NCBI GenBank assembly: GCA_013368315.1
Contig: JAACJM010000041.1
Location: 124,001-188,000, forward strand
DNA: 64,000 nucleotides
Source: Tetrapyrgos nigripes
Lineage: Eukaryota > Basidiomycota > Agaricomycetes > Agaricales > Campanellaceae
Direction: 5' to 3'
Below the pieces are notes generated by a model that had not been told where the DNA came from, did not search any database, and worked only from the letters and a program-made list of their open reading frames with translations. The position numbers and the translations under genes were made by a program. Positions 22,610-34,084 of the stretch are shown in pieces; within the stretch, counting starts at the first letter, position 1, and the number at the start of each line of letters is the position of its first letter.

Positions 22610-23703
22610 ATTACAAGGCTGAATGAAATGAGGCTGAGTTTATTACACTTGATTTCTGCTTGTAGCTACATGTATGTTTAAACAGTCCTGTCTATCTGTC
22701 CATTAAATGGGTTTGGACCAGAGTTATCCATGGGGCTGTGTTTCTAGCTTTGTCCTGGTGCATTCCCATGTGACCTGACAGAAAGAAATATTAGTTCCAA
22801 TGCAACAGGCAACCGCGCCTACTGCCAGAAAATTCTGCTCATGCCACGCGATGTACACACTCCGGTGCGTGCAAATGCAAAAACTCAAACATTTGCTTCA
22901 TTCTGCTCCTCTGTACACTTTTGTCTATGTGATGTGACTTGGGACACCTTTTGTGTCCTCTGCTCTGCTTCTAAAGCTATTTCAGTAACCTGAGCCTTCA
23001 ATACAGGTAAGATCTTTATTACTAGTGCATATTATTGATGTAATTCTCTAATAATATTATTTTGTTCCAACTTCTTTGTGAAATACCCCTGCTCAACTAC
23101 TTACATTCCCTTTTTTACAGGGCCAGACAACAGTATCACAAATTTAAGGTTCAGTGTCAGCTAATTGTACCAGCATAAATATTCATATCTGGTTTGCAGG
23201 TTGACAGGAGCAGAACTAGGTTCATCCTCCTGGTTAGAGATCTCAATCCATCCTTTCCATCAATGCTTCTTTTCTTGGACTCTGTTTAATGCATGCAGAG
23301 ATCAGGGTCAGATACCAGTGGAGAGGTGCCATTTTGTCTGATTTAATTTGCAGTGGCTGAACCCCTTCTCCTAACCTAATTCCTGCACAAAGTAAACTCT
23401 AGATGTTAAATTTTATTGATGTTGGATGCATTCACAATATCACACACCTTTTTCAAGATTCCTTTCAGGTTTTTCTGTATAGTCAATGTCTGAGCTGTTA
23501 ATTAACTTTCAACAAAAGAATTTTTTGGCATTATTGCGAAGATTATGCACCTCATTTATTTGTCAGCATAGACGGTGAGTGACCCTGTACGTCGTTGGAA
23601 ATTGCACGAAACAGAAATGGAAAATGCAGGCTGAATATGCTTGGATGAATGAAGACGGCCTCGTTCCCGCCACGCGCAGCATTGGCCCACACCCCCCATT
23701 CAT
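22610..23703 (+). mobile_element. Family-R element, copy of about 1.1 kb
   Basis: The head (attacaaggctgaatgaaat, from 22610) and the tail (ggcctcgttcccgccacgcg through attggcccacacccccc, ending about 23703) match those of the copies at 52581-52860 and 59783-61855. The interior encodes nothing I recognise. Confidence 0.6.
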
Positions 23704-24562
23704 GGAAGGCTAAGTAAGTCAATGGACAGGCTGACACAGACGTGAAGACGCAGGGACGACATGTATCTTCAACTTTGTTACTCTCTTCTTTCTTTTGTAT
23801 TGGGTCATACGCCAATCGAGCACAATGTCTGGCCACAAGTTTTGGAGAATATTGAGGTGCAAGACGACGTTCGAGGACGTTCAAGTTGGTCAGGTGATGC
23901 CGATATTTGGTATATGAAAGACTGGAAGTAACGGTTTGCAGTAATGGACAGACGAGTGAAGAAGCAGTGTCTAACATCCTTGTTCCACTCTCTTTTTCTT
24001 CAAGTCTTGATCCTTTTCCCATTTTTTCACTCAGACTCATATCCACCTTGTCAATGCAGCATCAGAATAACGACATGCAATCAAGCTGACCATTTTTGAA
24101 GACCTCCCCTGGGACATACGGTCCTTTATCTCCTCCGTGGCGATGACTCATTTGGTGTCATGAGCGCTCACCGCTCTCTAGCAGTGTATTAGCTATATCA
24201 ACCACCAAAACTCTGGTAAGAGATGCCTATCTTTTAGTAAGTCTTTTTGTAATGTTTGCAAAATCCACAGCTTTGGCCTCGGGGCAGATCCCAAAGAGTT
24301 GCTTGCATATCCTTGTAGAGAAAGTGGTCATGGAGGTCAGCTTATCTCGCTCATTCTGGGCAGATTGTTCCCAGCTTTACACGTCCGCACGCATGGACCA
24401 TGGTATCCGAGTCGGACCCTAGGACACCGACTTATTTACAATGTTTACAAAATGATATTCATCTCCGCCTAAAATTAGACTCATATTCATGCATTCACAC
24501 ACTCGCCGCCCGTTCTAGCACTTGCTTCTCGCTTCGAATTGCTTCTACAGCTATTCCCACCT
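23704..24562. other. Spacer upstream of the esterase; possible F-box-like remnant
   Basis: At about 24090-24380 the plus strand reads LTIFEDLPWDIRSFISSV and, in another frame, LALGQIPKSCLHILVEK and SLSRSFWADCSQL. This order resembles the start of mushroom F-box proteins. There is no ATG in frame and stops intervene, so at most this is a remnant. Confidence 0.2.
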
Positions 24563-24570
24563 TATAAATA
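24563..24570 (+). promoter_or_regulatory. TATA-like box of the carboxylesterase gene
   Basis: TATAAATA lies 78 bp upstream of the assigned ATG (24649), a common spacing in fungi. Assignment is by position and sequence only. Confidence 0.5.
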
Positions 24571-24648
24571 TGCGGAGGTCTTGGAGGACTGGCACTACTA
24601 ACTAACTGCCCTTGTTTCTCGTTCTGGCTTTTTAGCACTGCAAATATC

Positions 24649-26833
24649 ATGTTGCATATGCAAGGCTTGACTAGATGGTTGAGCCTCCTCGTCACCGTTA
24701 CTACGACCTTGGCAGGGCCAATTACAGTGAATATTACCTCAGGGAGCTGGACTGGCGTTGACGAAGATGGAGGTGAGTTTACTTCCTGCCTCACTTGCTC
24801 GGAAATGAGGCTGATGGAAGGGTTCTAGTAATGTCTTTCAAAGGAGTCGTAAGTCTACTTTAACCCCAAGCCATTGTGCTTCGTTGCATCGCTGACCATC
24901 ACCTTTTCTCCTTTGCAGCGTTTCGGTGAAGCACCCGTTGGTCATTTGCGATTCGAGCCCCCTGTTCCTTTCGTTTCTTCTGCCACTAAGGCTAGCGATG
25001 CGACAAGATTGGGACCCTCATGCATCCAGAAATTTATAAACGGTTTTCACGAGATGTTGTTTAATAACCCCCAGGATCCTCCAGAAGAGGATGAGGATTG
25101 TCTCTTCCTGTAAGTTGTGACTGTCGTCTATTTTTCGTTTTTTGATTGCCTTCTTTTCTTTGTTGACGATGATTGGGGTTTCTAGTAACGTATGGGCGCC
25201 CTCGGGCTCTGCCTCTCAGGAAAACATAAAGAAACCGGTGTTGATATGGTTCTTTGGCGGGTATGTAACTTTATCCAACAACAACGAGTAACTCAGCAAA
25301 TATCTGCCTACCAGGGGTCTCGTATTCGGAACAGCATCTCTTCCAGCCTATGATGGAACCTCTCTGGCCAAAAACCAAGATATCATCGTCGTCACTATCA
25401 ACTACCGTACAAATATCTTCGGCTTCCCTTCTTCGCCTGAGCTTCCTCTTGAAGCCAATAATTTGGGTTTCTTGGATCAAGAATTGGCGATGGCGTGGGT
25501 TAAGGAGAATATTGTCCAGTTTGGGGGTGATCCTGAGCAGGTTTCCATTATGGTGTGTTAGCCGCAACTTGCCAACCTGCTATATACTCACGGTATTGAC
25601 TCCATCCCCCCTACAGGGCCAATCAGGCGGCGCCTTTTCCGTAGCCTCTGCCCTCTTGAGACATTCAGCAGATGATGCGCCCTTCAGAGCTGGGATTCTC
25701 ATTTCTGGGGCTTCTCCTGATCTCTCACCAACTCCCTCTTTCACCACCTTCAACGAGGTTTCGACTGCGCTTGGTTGCGATCAGAGCCCTGGGGATGAGA
25801 GGTTGGCGTGTCTGAGGAATGTTCCAGCTGAGACCATTAGAACCTTTATCAATGGACCTGGTGCCCATCTCAGCTATGGACGGCCTGTGGCAGACAAGTG
25901 AAGCCATACCAAACCCTAAAGCCTTTGTCTTGACTGGACTGACTGTTTTATTTGATCTTTAGCGTCACCGCTTTTGCCAACAACATGGAACGTCTCCAAT
26001 CTGGCGACGTAGCTCAAGTTCCAATTTATATCGGCAACACTCAGGACGACGGGTCACTTTTTGCCGTAGGACAATCAAATCTCACAGCGTTCTTGGACGG
26101 AATTGGGGCATCGGCAGCTCAGATTACGCCTTATGATGTTCGGTCGGTCTATCCTGATTTGAACGATTCAGCAGTTATTGCTGCGTCTCTGAGAGAAATT
26201 ATGTTTACTTGGTGAGCTTTCTGCGAGATTTCTCCTGGTTTCGAGTATGCTGAGTTGTTTTGGAACAAAATAGTTCTGCTAGCTTGTGGGCTGCTCGTTA
26301 TGCAGACGTCTCAACGGTCTTCCGGTATGAATATGGTGAGGCATTCTCTATTCGAAAGCTGGCCATCTCTGATCTGCTCTCTGCTTGGCAGGGGCAGCAT
26401 TTGCGGACCTGCAGGTCTTCCCAAATGCGGGTGCATGGCATTGGACAGACCGTGAGGCGACATTTCTTTAAGCCAGTCCACATATATCTTGAGGAATGAT
26501 TATCCAGTCCAGGAAATATTCGGTAATTACAACGCTTCTACCGCCTCGCCCGACGAAGTGGAACTATCCAAGACGTACCAGACCATAGTCGCTAACTTCA
26601 TCAAAGCCCCAAACACCTCTCCTGCTCCCAACTGGCCCAAATATGTTCCAGGCTCTCAAAATGTGGCAAGGATCGCATATAAAGGGAATGTCGAGCTGAA
26701 TAATGTCGTTGAAACTGTGCAGAATGATTTGCTGGTGAGTGGGAAGCTCTTTTCTCTCTACGATGGTGTCATTGATGAGAAACTGTAGGACGCTCCTTGC
26801 GCGTTGTGGAATCGACTGGACTCAACAATTTGA
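24649..26833 (+). CDS. Secreted type-B carboxylesterase/lipase, 11 exons
   Basis: Exons 24649-24772, 24829-24848, 24919-25109, 25186-25260, 25315-25552, 25617-25897, 25963-26211, 26274-26335, 26392-26451, 26508-26734 and 26789-26833 join in phase, giving about 523 residues (usual family length about 530-560). The N-terminus (LSLLVTVTTTLAG) is a signal peptide. Motifs: RFGEAPVGHLRFEPP, EDEDCLFLNVWAPSG (carboxylesterase signature 2 region), nucleophile elbow GQSGGA with Ser about 219, acid position in DDGSLF (Asp about 339; most relatives have Glu) and catalytic His in GAWHW (about 430). It should hydrolyse ester bonds of extracellular lipids or small esters; the substrate cannot be told. No stop or frame break is seen, so it looks functional. 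The exon 9/10 junction is the least certain. Confidence 0.9.
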
Positions 26834-27660
26834 AGGTCCCTCGTGGACAATCAATGGACGATGCACCGTTTTATCTCGACTTTTTACTCCTGTCGATAAA
26901 TTAGTACTGTTCCGGCCGTTCGCTTTCCTCACCCATTGCGTGTACGAGGTTCTCGTAGACCAGTCCTTTTATAATAATATTTTGGCTACAAATTCCCGCT
27001 ATGATAGTGGTGGGTCTTGGGGTAAGTGGACTTTTTTTTCCGCACCAGAAATGATTAAGCACACGGCAGCATTCAAGCCGCTTTTCACACTCCGACGGCC
27101 GTTTTTCCTTCCGCTCGGCATCAAAACAGGGGGCGCCTTCATGGAGTTGGAGAGTTTCGCAATCAATCCCGTCTTCTCCTCTCTTTCTATTGTTTCTCCT
27201 ACTCGAAACCGGTACCCCTGTTCGAAACTAATGTGAAATCACCCTTTCCGTTTTCAGATCATGGCGTCGCAGCCCCTTTCCGCATAACACTGCAACTACT
27301 TGAATAACAAAAAGCCTACACCATACTCACCCATTGTTCCTCTACATATTGGGTTATCCTCAAACTATCCTGCACTCTCCAGGTCCTGCTGTGCCTCATT
27401 CAATGAGATGTTGGTTCATCTAGACTTTGGCTATCCCTGCTAATGCTGTGCTGTCTCTTGCAGACTGTGGGCTACTTGTGAACTAAATCATCTCTTTGTG
27501 CACTGGCTTGGATCCTCCTTTGACTCCCTTTTGTCACTCTTGAGATCTTGTCCTTATCTATCCAAATTGTTGTGTGTATCCCAATGATCTGTCTGTCTCA
27601 CTAATGTGCATTCTTCTGTAGCTTCTACACATCTCTCAAGCAGACACTACTACATCTGCT
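26834..27660. other. 3' flank of the esterase, no supported gene
   Basis: Long pyrimidine-rich stretches and a 165-codon open frame (26739-27236) that overlaps the esterase end. The frame has no recognisable features and is probably chance. Confidence 0.45.
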
Positions 27661-27954
27661 TCAGGCCTCAGTCATTTCATCGTCATCTACTGCGTAGATA
27701 ATGGCTTTGATCAAGTGTCCGTATGAAACCTTTTTTTCCATTTCCATTTGGGCCCAGACCTTAGGATTCCTGATTACAGACTTGATATTCATATCACAAC
27801 GCCTCAAGTAATCACAATTACCAACATCAAAGAGTGATTGATAACTCTGCCATGTGACATGAGCTTCATCCTGAAAGATCTGTGACTTACCTGGCCTCAA
27901 GTTCTGAGTTGCCCCATTCATCTTCAATGGCTGCTGGTTTGATTGGGAACTCAT
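27661..27954 (-). CDS. Small hypothetical ORF (97 residues)
   Basis: An ATG at 27954 opens MSSQSNQQPLKMNGATQNL, followed by hydrophilic sequence (FQDEAHVTWQSYQSLFDVG, KVSYGHLIKAIIYAVDDDEM). No signal peptide, helix bundle or known domain is evident. The neighbourhood is transposon-rich and CpG-poor, so this may be the surviving exon of a decayed element gene. Confidence 0.25.
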   Translation of the reverse strand: MSSQSNQQPLKMNGATQNLRPGKSQIFQDEAHVTWQSYQSLFDVGNCDYLRRCDMNIKSVIRNPKVWAQMEMEKKVSYGHLIKAIIYAVDDDEMTEA

Positions 27955-28136
27955 GACCCCTTTGTGAGTGTCTTCTGCTGTCTGTCATTCTAATACTGAT
28001 TTGCAACTCTTCAGTTCTAGCCTTTCTTCTCTATTCTTTGTCTAAGTGCACATGTATTGTTTACATACTGTGATAATGATGATATCTTCTTCAACCATTC
28101 TCTGTGGTACATCAGCAAAACTGCAATCCTGTAGCA

Positions 28137-28290
28137 GGGATGTAGGTGGTGTAGGAGTGTAGGCGGTTCAGATTCCAACCCCCCTACACCTTCCTACACC
28201 TGCTACATCCAAGTCTTTTTTGTTTGATTAATCCACTGTGTACTACACCTTTACTACACCGCCAGATAGCTACACCAAAAATCTGTTTTC
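28137..28290. repeat. CTACACC-rich hairpin and repeats
   Basis: The words 'ggatgtaggtggtgtagg' (28138 on) and 'cctacacctgctacatcc' (to about 28210) form an imperfect hairpin. Further 'ctacacc' words follow to about 28290. It could be a terminal or subterminal block of the Plavaka element to its right or a small independent repeat. Confidence 0.5.
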
Positions 28291-28348
28291 TTTCTATTAG
28301 TACTACTAAATACAAGCTCACAAGTTGTGGTACTAGTAAAAAATGAAT

Positions 28349-31300
28349 CTAGTCAATAATCTCATGCATATGATGGTCAGCATATCTCTTTACATAGAAG
28401 GCGCTGTATAAGTCCAATGACATAGAACTATCAATGACAAGAGGGACCGGACAAGTACCATAAATGGGTAAGAGATGTGCGCCGCGAACAAAATCACTGA
28501 GAGATACCATAGCAACCTTCTGGTCCTGGCCACAGAGCTCAGGGCGTACCATCCACATACCAGTCTTCTCATCCTGGCTGCGGCCATATCTCTTGAATGT
28601 TTGTACTAGGGCACAAGAGTAGTCCATCCCCTTGTACCGAAAACCAATGAACGAAAGGACCTGAGCCACACGCAAGCCCTTGAACCCTTCAGCACTGCTA
28701 CCATCAGTGATGAAAGCACAATCAAAGCGGGGGCTGCCTCTCCAAGATGGTGTTGCTCGTATACGCTCCCTATGCATGCCCCTGATACCGGCAATATTGC
28801 TGGGAGCATAAAACGTTGCAACTGTGGAGGAATAGACTCGGAAAACAATGTCTGTTGGTAGATCTGTCAAGCTTGTTCCAAGTTGGCCATTGAGGAAAGA
28901 AAGGACAAGGGCTGGAAGCAGAGGTTGCTCAAGAGCCTCAGCGAGGTCAAATATGTCAGAAGGATATCCACGTTCTAATCAAACGATGAGTATAGGAAAT
29001 AACAAAGCAGACAGTCAACTTAACCATATCTTTTTCCCAAGACAACCCCCGTCTCAGTACAGTCCACGGCAGTATCATCTTCATCACCTGCGTCAAATGG
29101 ATCCACTAGGCCACCATGTAGAGGTGCAAGAAAACCATGCTCAACGAGGTCCAAGCGAAGGGGGGCCCATTTGTCAAGTCTCTGGTTGATTAGAAGCATT
29201 TGGCTCAGGGCATTATTATGAGGCCTCTTAAAGGCCGAGTTAACTTATGTCGACCTCGAAAATTTTACCACGACCTCAAACTCCCACCCCTTTTCATTGC
29301 CACAGCCGGTCTTTGCCCTTCCTGACAACCAGAATGTCCAGACTCAGTCTAGACGAGATCCAAGGACCGTTAACGTCAATAACTACGACGTCATGCTAGC
29401 ATGTCAAATCGGTCTGCTTAACGCCCTTCTTCCCTCTCACTATCCACTGATTCTCCCTCCCTTCTGCATAACTTGAGTTAGACTATGTGAAAGGGCCTTG
29501 TAATTTGCCACGTGAAGCGATGGCCCTTTGCCCCAGTAACGATTTGAGTGCCACCATGGTTTCTTGACTGCTGTAATGTGCCTGGACTCTGTGATAGAGG
29601 AGCATAGCCCATTTGGCACACCAAATTGGATAATGTTGGCAATGTAATGAGTAATTGAGTGTTGGCGAGGTAGAGAGAACCCATTGTGGACCCCAGCCAT
29701 TCGGTATGCTTTGCGGAAATGATGAAAACGATTAATTACTGTTTTGATCTCGACCAGAGCTGGCTCATCCAAATCGTTACGCCGAACCAGATAGCAGAAG
29801 TTCATGAAGGCAGCCAGACACTTCATGATGGATAGTGGGAGGTAATCAGCCACGGCGGCGAGATATATCTGCGAAACAGAATCAGTCAATATATCTTGCT
29901 ATAAGGACATATATTTTACCTTCATGAGGGCCTTGGAGTCGTCGCCTGTCTACTGCTTGAAGCAACAGCCATGAGGAAAACGACGAAGGCCAGGAAATGA
30001 TGGTATTACAGCCAGCCTAAATAGAGCAAGTTATTGACTATGAAATGAGAGAATGAGAGATAAACATACCAGCGGTCAATATCATCCATGATTTCCTTTG
30101 CACGAGCTTCACCCTCTTTCACTACTAGGTACTCCCATGACCACTCAACGAGATGTCTTTGAAGGTTCCTTTGATAATTTGGTGTAATAGATCCAGTGAG
30201 AGCATTTCATGGATGTCGGCCCTTGGAGAATGCTCAGTGAAAGGCTATATGACGAAAATAAAATGTAAGAGCTGAGAAAAAATAGTAGAGATAGTAGCTG
30301 ACATACCACCACATCACCATCAATACCATGATCCTCCCATAGGACATTGGTATACTCTCGGAGCTCCCTTCGCAACCTCTGGTCATCATCACGAGTATGT
30401 GAGGGGCCCCCTCCATCAAGGTCATCGTGCTTAGCCATACATCTGTATCACAGTGAGTAATAGAAAAATAAATCAAGTAAAAGAATAACACACTTGGGAC
30501 ACCAGCCTTGGACAACACATGAGAGTAAGACTTGTTCTGGGTAATCAGCTATAAATGCACCCAGGTCATATATAGCCTGACGATAGTATCCATCGGGACA
30601 GCGTCGCAGTACAGGGTCTGTCATGTGTGGGGTCAAGGAACAAAGGATAGCGGCCAGGGAATTTTGGTAGAGTTTCTTCTTGAATAAACAGAAAGAAACA
30701 TCATTATCGTATTTACGATCAGCTGCCAAATGGAAATCATCAGTAACTGCTGAAAATAGGCTCTAAAGACTCACATTTTGGTATAGTGAGAAAGGCAATT
30801 GGAATCACACCATTGCGATGAGCTCTCCGCGCAGAATTTCGGATGTTTCCAATAGATAGATAGACTGGATGATATTCGACATTCCCAGTAGCAACAGACA
30901 CAGTTGTCTGATCACTACCGAGAATAATTGGTATGTACATAGAACCTTCAGTTGACGGTGTTTCCACAAAGATGTGGGACTAGAAAGATAAAATGAGCCC
31001 CACCACCAGAAAAAGTAGAGTAGACACTCACAGAATGGTTGAAGGCATAATTACCACACATGAAGTCTGACCAGTGATAGTGGCCATTGGTGTCACGCTC
31101 TACAAAAGGACTGACATTGAAATCTTGTGCAAATTTGGGGTTTTCCAGCATATCGCTAACAACGGCATCAGCGTTGCGATACCAGACTTGATATGATTGA
31201 CAAAGCCATTCAGGAGCGTCTACAGGCAAGGTTTCGGGTACCACTGACTCAAAACACTCCCAGGCAACCCCGCTGACACATATCCTATCCAGGGCCTTGT

Positions 31301-31888
31301 GCATTTTGTCATGGTCTTGGAAAGGGGATTCTCCACCATACTGTGCAGCTGAGAGGGCTCATAACTCCATGAGGTAGTCGATATCACTCTGGGACATCTC
31401 TACCTTATGGTATAGGAAGTCAGAAAGCTGAAACTGGACCTCATCTTCAAATGGAGCCCACACATTCTCGATAGGTGGGAAAGGAGGAGGTGGGGCACCA
31501 GGAGGGAGAGGAGTACCATTTGCATCACATTTGATCCCTATAAAACACTTTGGACTGCTAGTCAATTAATCAAGTGCAAAAAAGTACCTGTAAGATAGGG
31601 ATGATATGTGCAGGTACGGTCCCCACAGCACACTACATTGTCCACTGGCTCAACACTGGGAGATGACCGTTGTGAGCTGAAAGATGGACCAGGGGAATCG
31701 TTGAAGTGAGCACCATCAAATCGTTCTGGCTCAGGTGATTGCATTGTTGTTTGAGCTGATGAAGTGGGTTGAGTGTGAAGGACTGGCCAATGTTTCTTCT
31801 TTACATGGTTTGTACAGTCTGATTGTCGGAAGAATTGTTTCCGACAACCAAGTTCGGGATATGGACACAAAACATTGTGAATGGCCAT
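28349..31888 (-). pseudogene. Plavaka-type DNA transposase, interrupted and decayed
   Basis: The minus strand carries in order the hallmarks of Agaricomycete Plavaka transposases. These are an N-terminal Cys/His segment (ATG 31888; CRKQFFRQSDCTNHVKKKH), PIENVWAPFEDEVQFQLSDF, WHSDFMCGNY-type spacing (HWSDFMCGNYAFNHS), IPIILGSDQTTVSVATG, YHPVYLSIGNIRN, RRCPDGYYRQAIYDLG, ADYPEQVLLSCVVQGWCPKC, DLDGGGPSHT, HEMLSLDLLHQIIKGTFKD, FCYLVRRNDLDE and FSLPRQHSITHY. An in-frame TGA at about 31359-31361 falls where Trp is usual (LMEL-stop-AL). Several introns are plausible. Repeat A interrupts the coding sequence at 29232-29545, between SITESRHITAVKKPW and ALSQMLLINQRLDK. The C-terminal part runs on to a stop at 28349. 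The enzyme cannot be active as it stands. Confidence 0.9.
29232..29545 (+). mobile_element. Dispersed repeat A, copy 2, nested in the Plavaka transposase
   Basis: This 314-bp copy starts near 'tgaggcctcttaaaggccga', carries the VDLENFTTTSNSHPFSLP frame, and ends in the hairpin 'aagggccttgtaatttgc' / 'gcgatggccctttgcccc'. The transposase reading frame stops making sense exactly at its edges and resumes on the other side, so it is an insertion. The flanking bases are TA-rich, and a TA duplication is possible but not proven. Confidence 0.8.
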
Positions 31889-33756
31889 CTATGAGGACGA
31901 GTCAGATCCTAATCCAAGAAGTTGAAAGACCAGAGTCAAGAATGCTAACAGCTTACTAAGTAGTCCCAAACTTTCTGCAAAATTTTCCTAGTTGGCGCTG
32001 CCAGCACATTGACCCTGCTTTGTGACCACAACCACGAAGCTCTCATCCAGCCATGTCTTCAAAGCCAAAACGTCCTCTACCACCACCCTTGATGACTTGT
32101 CACCACTGTGTACCTGTTCCCATAAACGAGATCAAGATGTCACGTGAGGAGAGGAAGCAGATAACCAAGGAAAAACATGCGCAGAGTGACGCCCTAAAGA
32201 ATGCGAAGAGGGCAAAAAAGGAGGCAAAAAACCAACAACGGAGCAGTGCAGCTGTTATGGTTGTTGACATGGTGAAGGACCAAGCTAAAAAAGATGAGCT
32301 TCTTTACTCAATCAATCCTGACATTGAGCTGGCTCTGAAGGACCGCTCTCTGACTTTGGCAACGAGTGGGGCGATGAGGACAATACACCACCTTCGGAAG
32401 CGATGTTGGTGGACTCTGATGAGATGGGTGTTGACACAGAGGCAGCTCATGAGGATGAAACTGGATCAGCTGGCAGTGGGAAAGACTTGGACCAGGACAT
32501 AGCATCCAATGATGAGGCGTCAGAGACTGAAGAAGATATGGAAGCCCACATATGCCGGATGGTTGCGAAAGAAAAGGCTGCGAAGAAGATTAAATCTTCA
32601 GGTAGAAAACTTGCTGCAAAGGTACATTTCTAGAGGCAGCATCAACGTCAGAACTAACCAATTAATAACTTGACAGTATTGGGAAGGACAGGCAACATAT
32701 ACCCAGGCTCAAAAAGTCCCTGCACCTACCAAAGCTAAACCAATGCCCGTATCTCAAAACACCCCAGCTTCAGCAGCACTGCCCAACCCCCAAGCTACCA
32801 TCCCAAAGACCAAGCGAAAGTTATCTGTGGTAGGGGATGAACTGTAAGTGTATGACCCGCCTCTATTATTGGTGCTAACTTACAGTGCTAGTGTCGATAC
32901 GAAGTGGTCTAAGAATGACCAAATCGGAGGTCTTGTACCCAAATGGCAGCACAAAGTCAAGAAACAACAATTTGCTACTATATCGTCGCAGGCTGCTGCT
33001 GAGACGGAAGCAGACAGTATTTGGGAACTTGAAGTTGAGGATCCTCCTGCAGTCCTTGAGGCAGCGAAGAGAGGGAAGAAAGGGAAGAAACCCAATGTGG
33101 AAAAGGTATGACAATAGCTCCCGTGTGACTGAATGCTGATGTGTGGTTACAGAAAGAGCTGGATGTCATACTCACACCTGTCAATGTTGACAAGGTTGAC
33201 TGCAAGGAGCATGGGAAGGCATTGAAGAAGACCGACTACAAAGTTAATCACCTTCCTCTTACTGACTTGGACAAAACCCTTTTCAAGTTGAAGGTTAACG
33301 GTGCCGTTCTCATCTGGTCAGCGACTCTTAGCAACCAATTTGGTACCAATGCCCATTCTGACTCAACAGTGTCATTTTTAAAGCTTTCAACAAAACCTTC
33401 CCAGCTCTCAATCCATATCTTGACAATGAAAAGAGACAACTTTGCAGAATGCACCCGGCAGTGCTCAACGTTGTACGTCTCTCTCTATTTTAATATCAGT
33501 ACAGCGTGGCTTTTCTTGACTTGTTCTCACAGCCAAACAACACCATTCGCCACCACAGAAGCTTAGTTGGTAGGAGAGCGAACTCATTAGTCAAAAAGAT
33601 GTGGAAGGAAGAATTCCTGAAGGAAGTTAAGGCCAAGGACCAGTGGGCAGAATATGTGCAAGATTCGCTGAAGGACAGTGCCTTCATGTATGAGAATCCA
33701 TGGGTTGAGGTGCATTCTTTTCTTTTCAAAAGTGCTATTACCATTTCTCTAAATGT

Positions 33757-34077
33757 TGTAGAAAACCGAGAATACAACTCTTACAGAGTCTATAGAAATA
33801 GACCAAAGCTCAGCGAGATGTAAGAGTCAACACTATGATTGTATTCACCTATAGAAATAGACCAAAGCTATAATACTATAAGTAAATGAACAAGAACAAA
33901 AAATACCAAAAGGAGACTAACCTCAGCGAGATGTAAGAGTCAACACTGAGGTACCTAATGCTGTGCTAAGGTATAAATACTGAACGGAGGCAAAAAGAAG
34001 TAAACGATCGAGGAATGAAATTACTACTACGAGTGACCGTCTTGTAACTACTAGAGAAAGAAATAATATTTCCAACA
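33757..34077 (-). repeat. 3' LTR of the Copia element
   Basis: On the plus strand it starts TGTAGAAAACCGAG and ends TATTTCCAACA (TG...CA on the element strand). It contains internal direct repeats of 'agaaatagaccaaagct' and 'cagcgagatgtaagagtcaa'. Confidence 0.95.
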
Positions 34078-34084
34078 CTCCCCT

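Noticed and set aside
23552..24046. A 164-codon minus-strand open frame
   Set aside because: It runs through a family-R tail and has no recognisable features.
26739..27236. A 165-codon plus-strand frame after the esterase
   Set aside because: It overlaps the last esterase intron and exon in another frame and shows no features.
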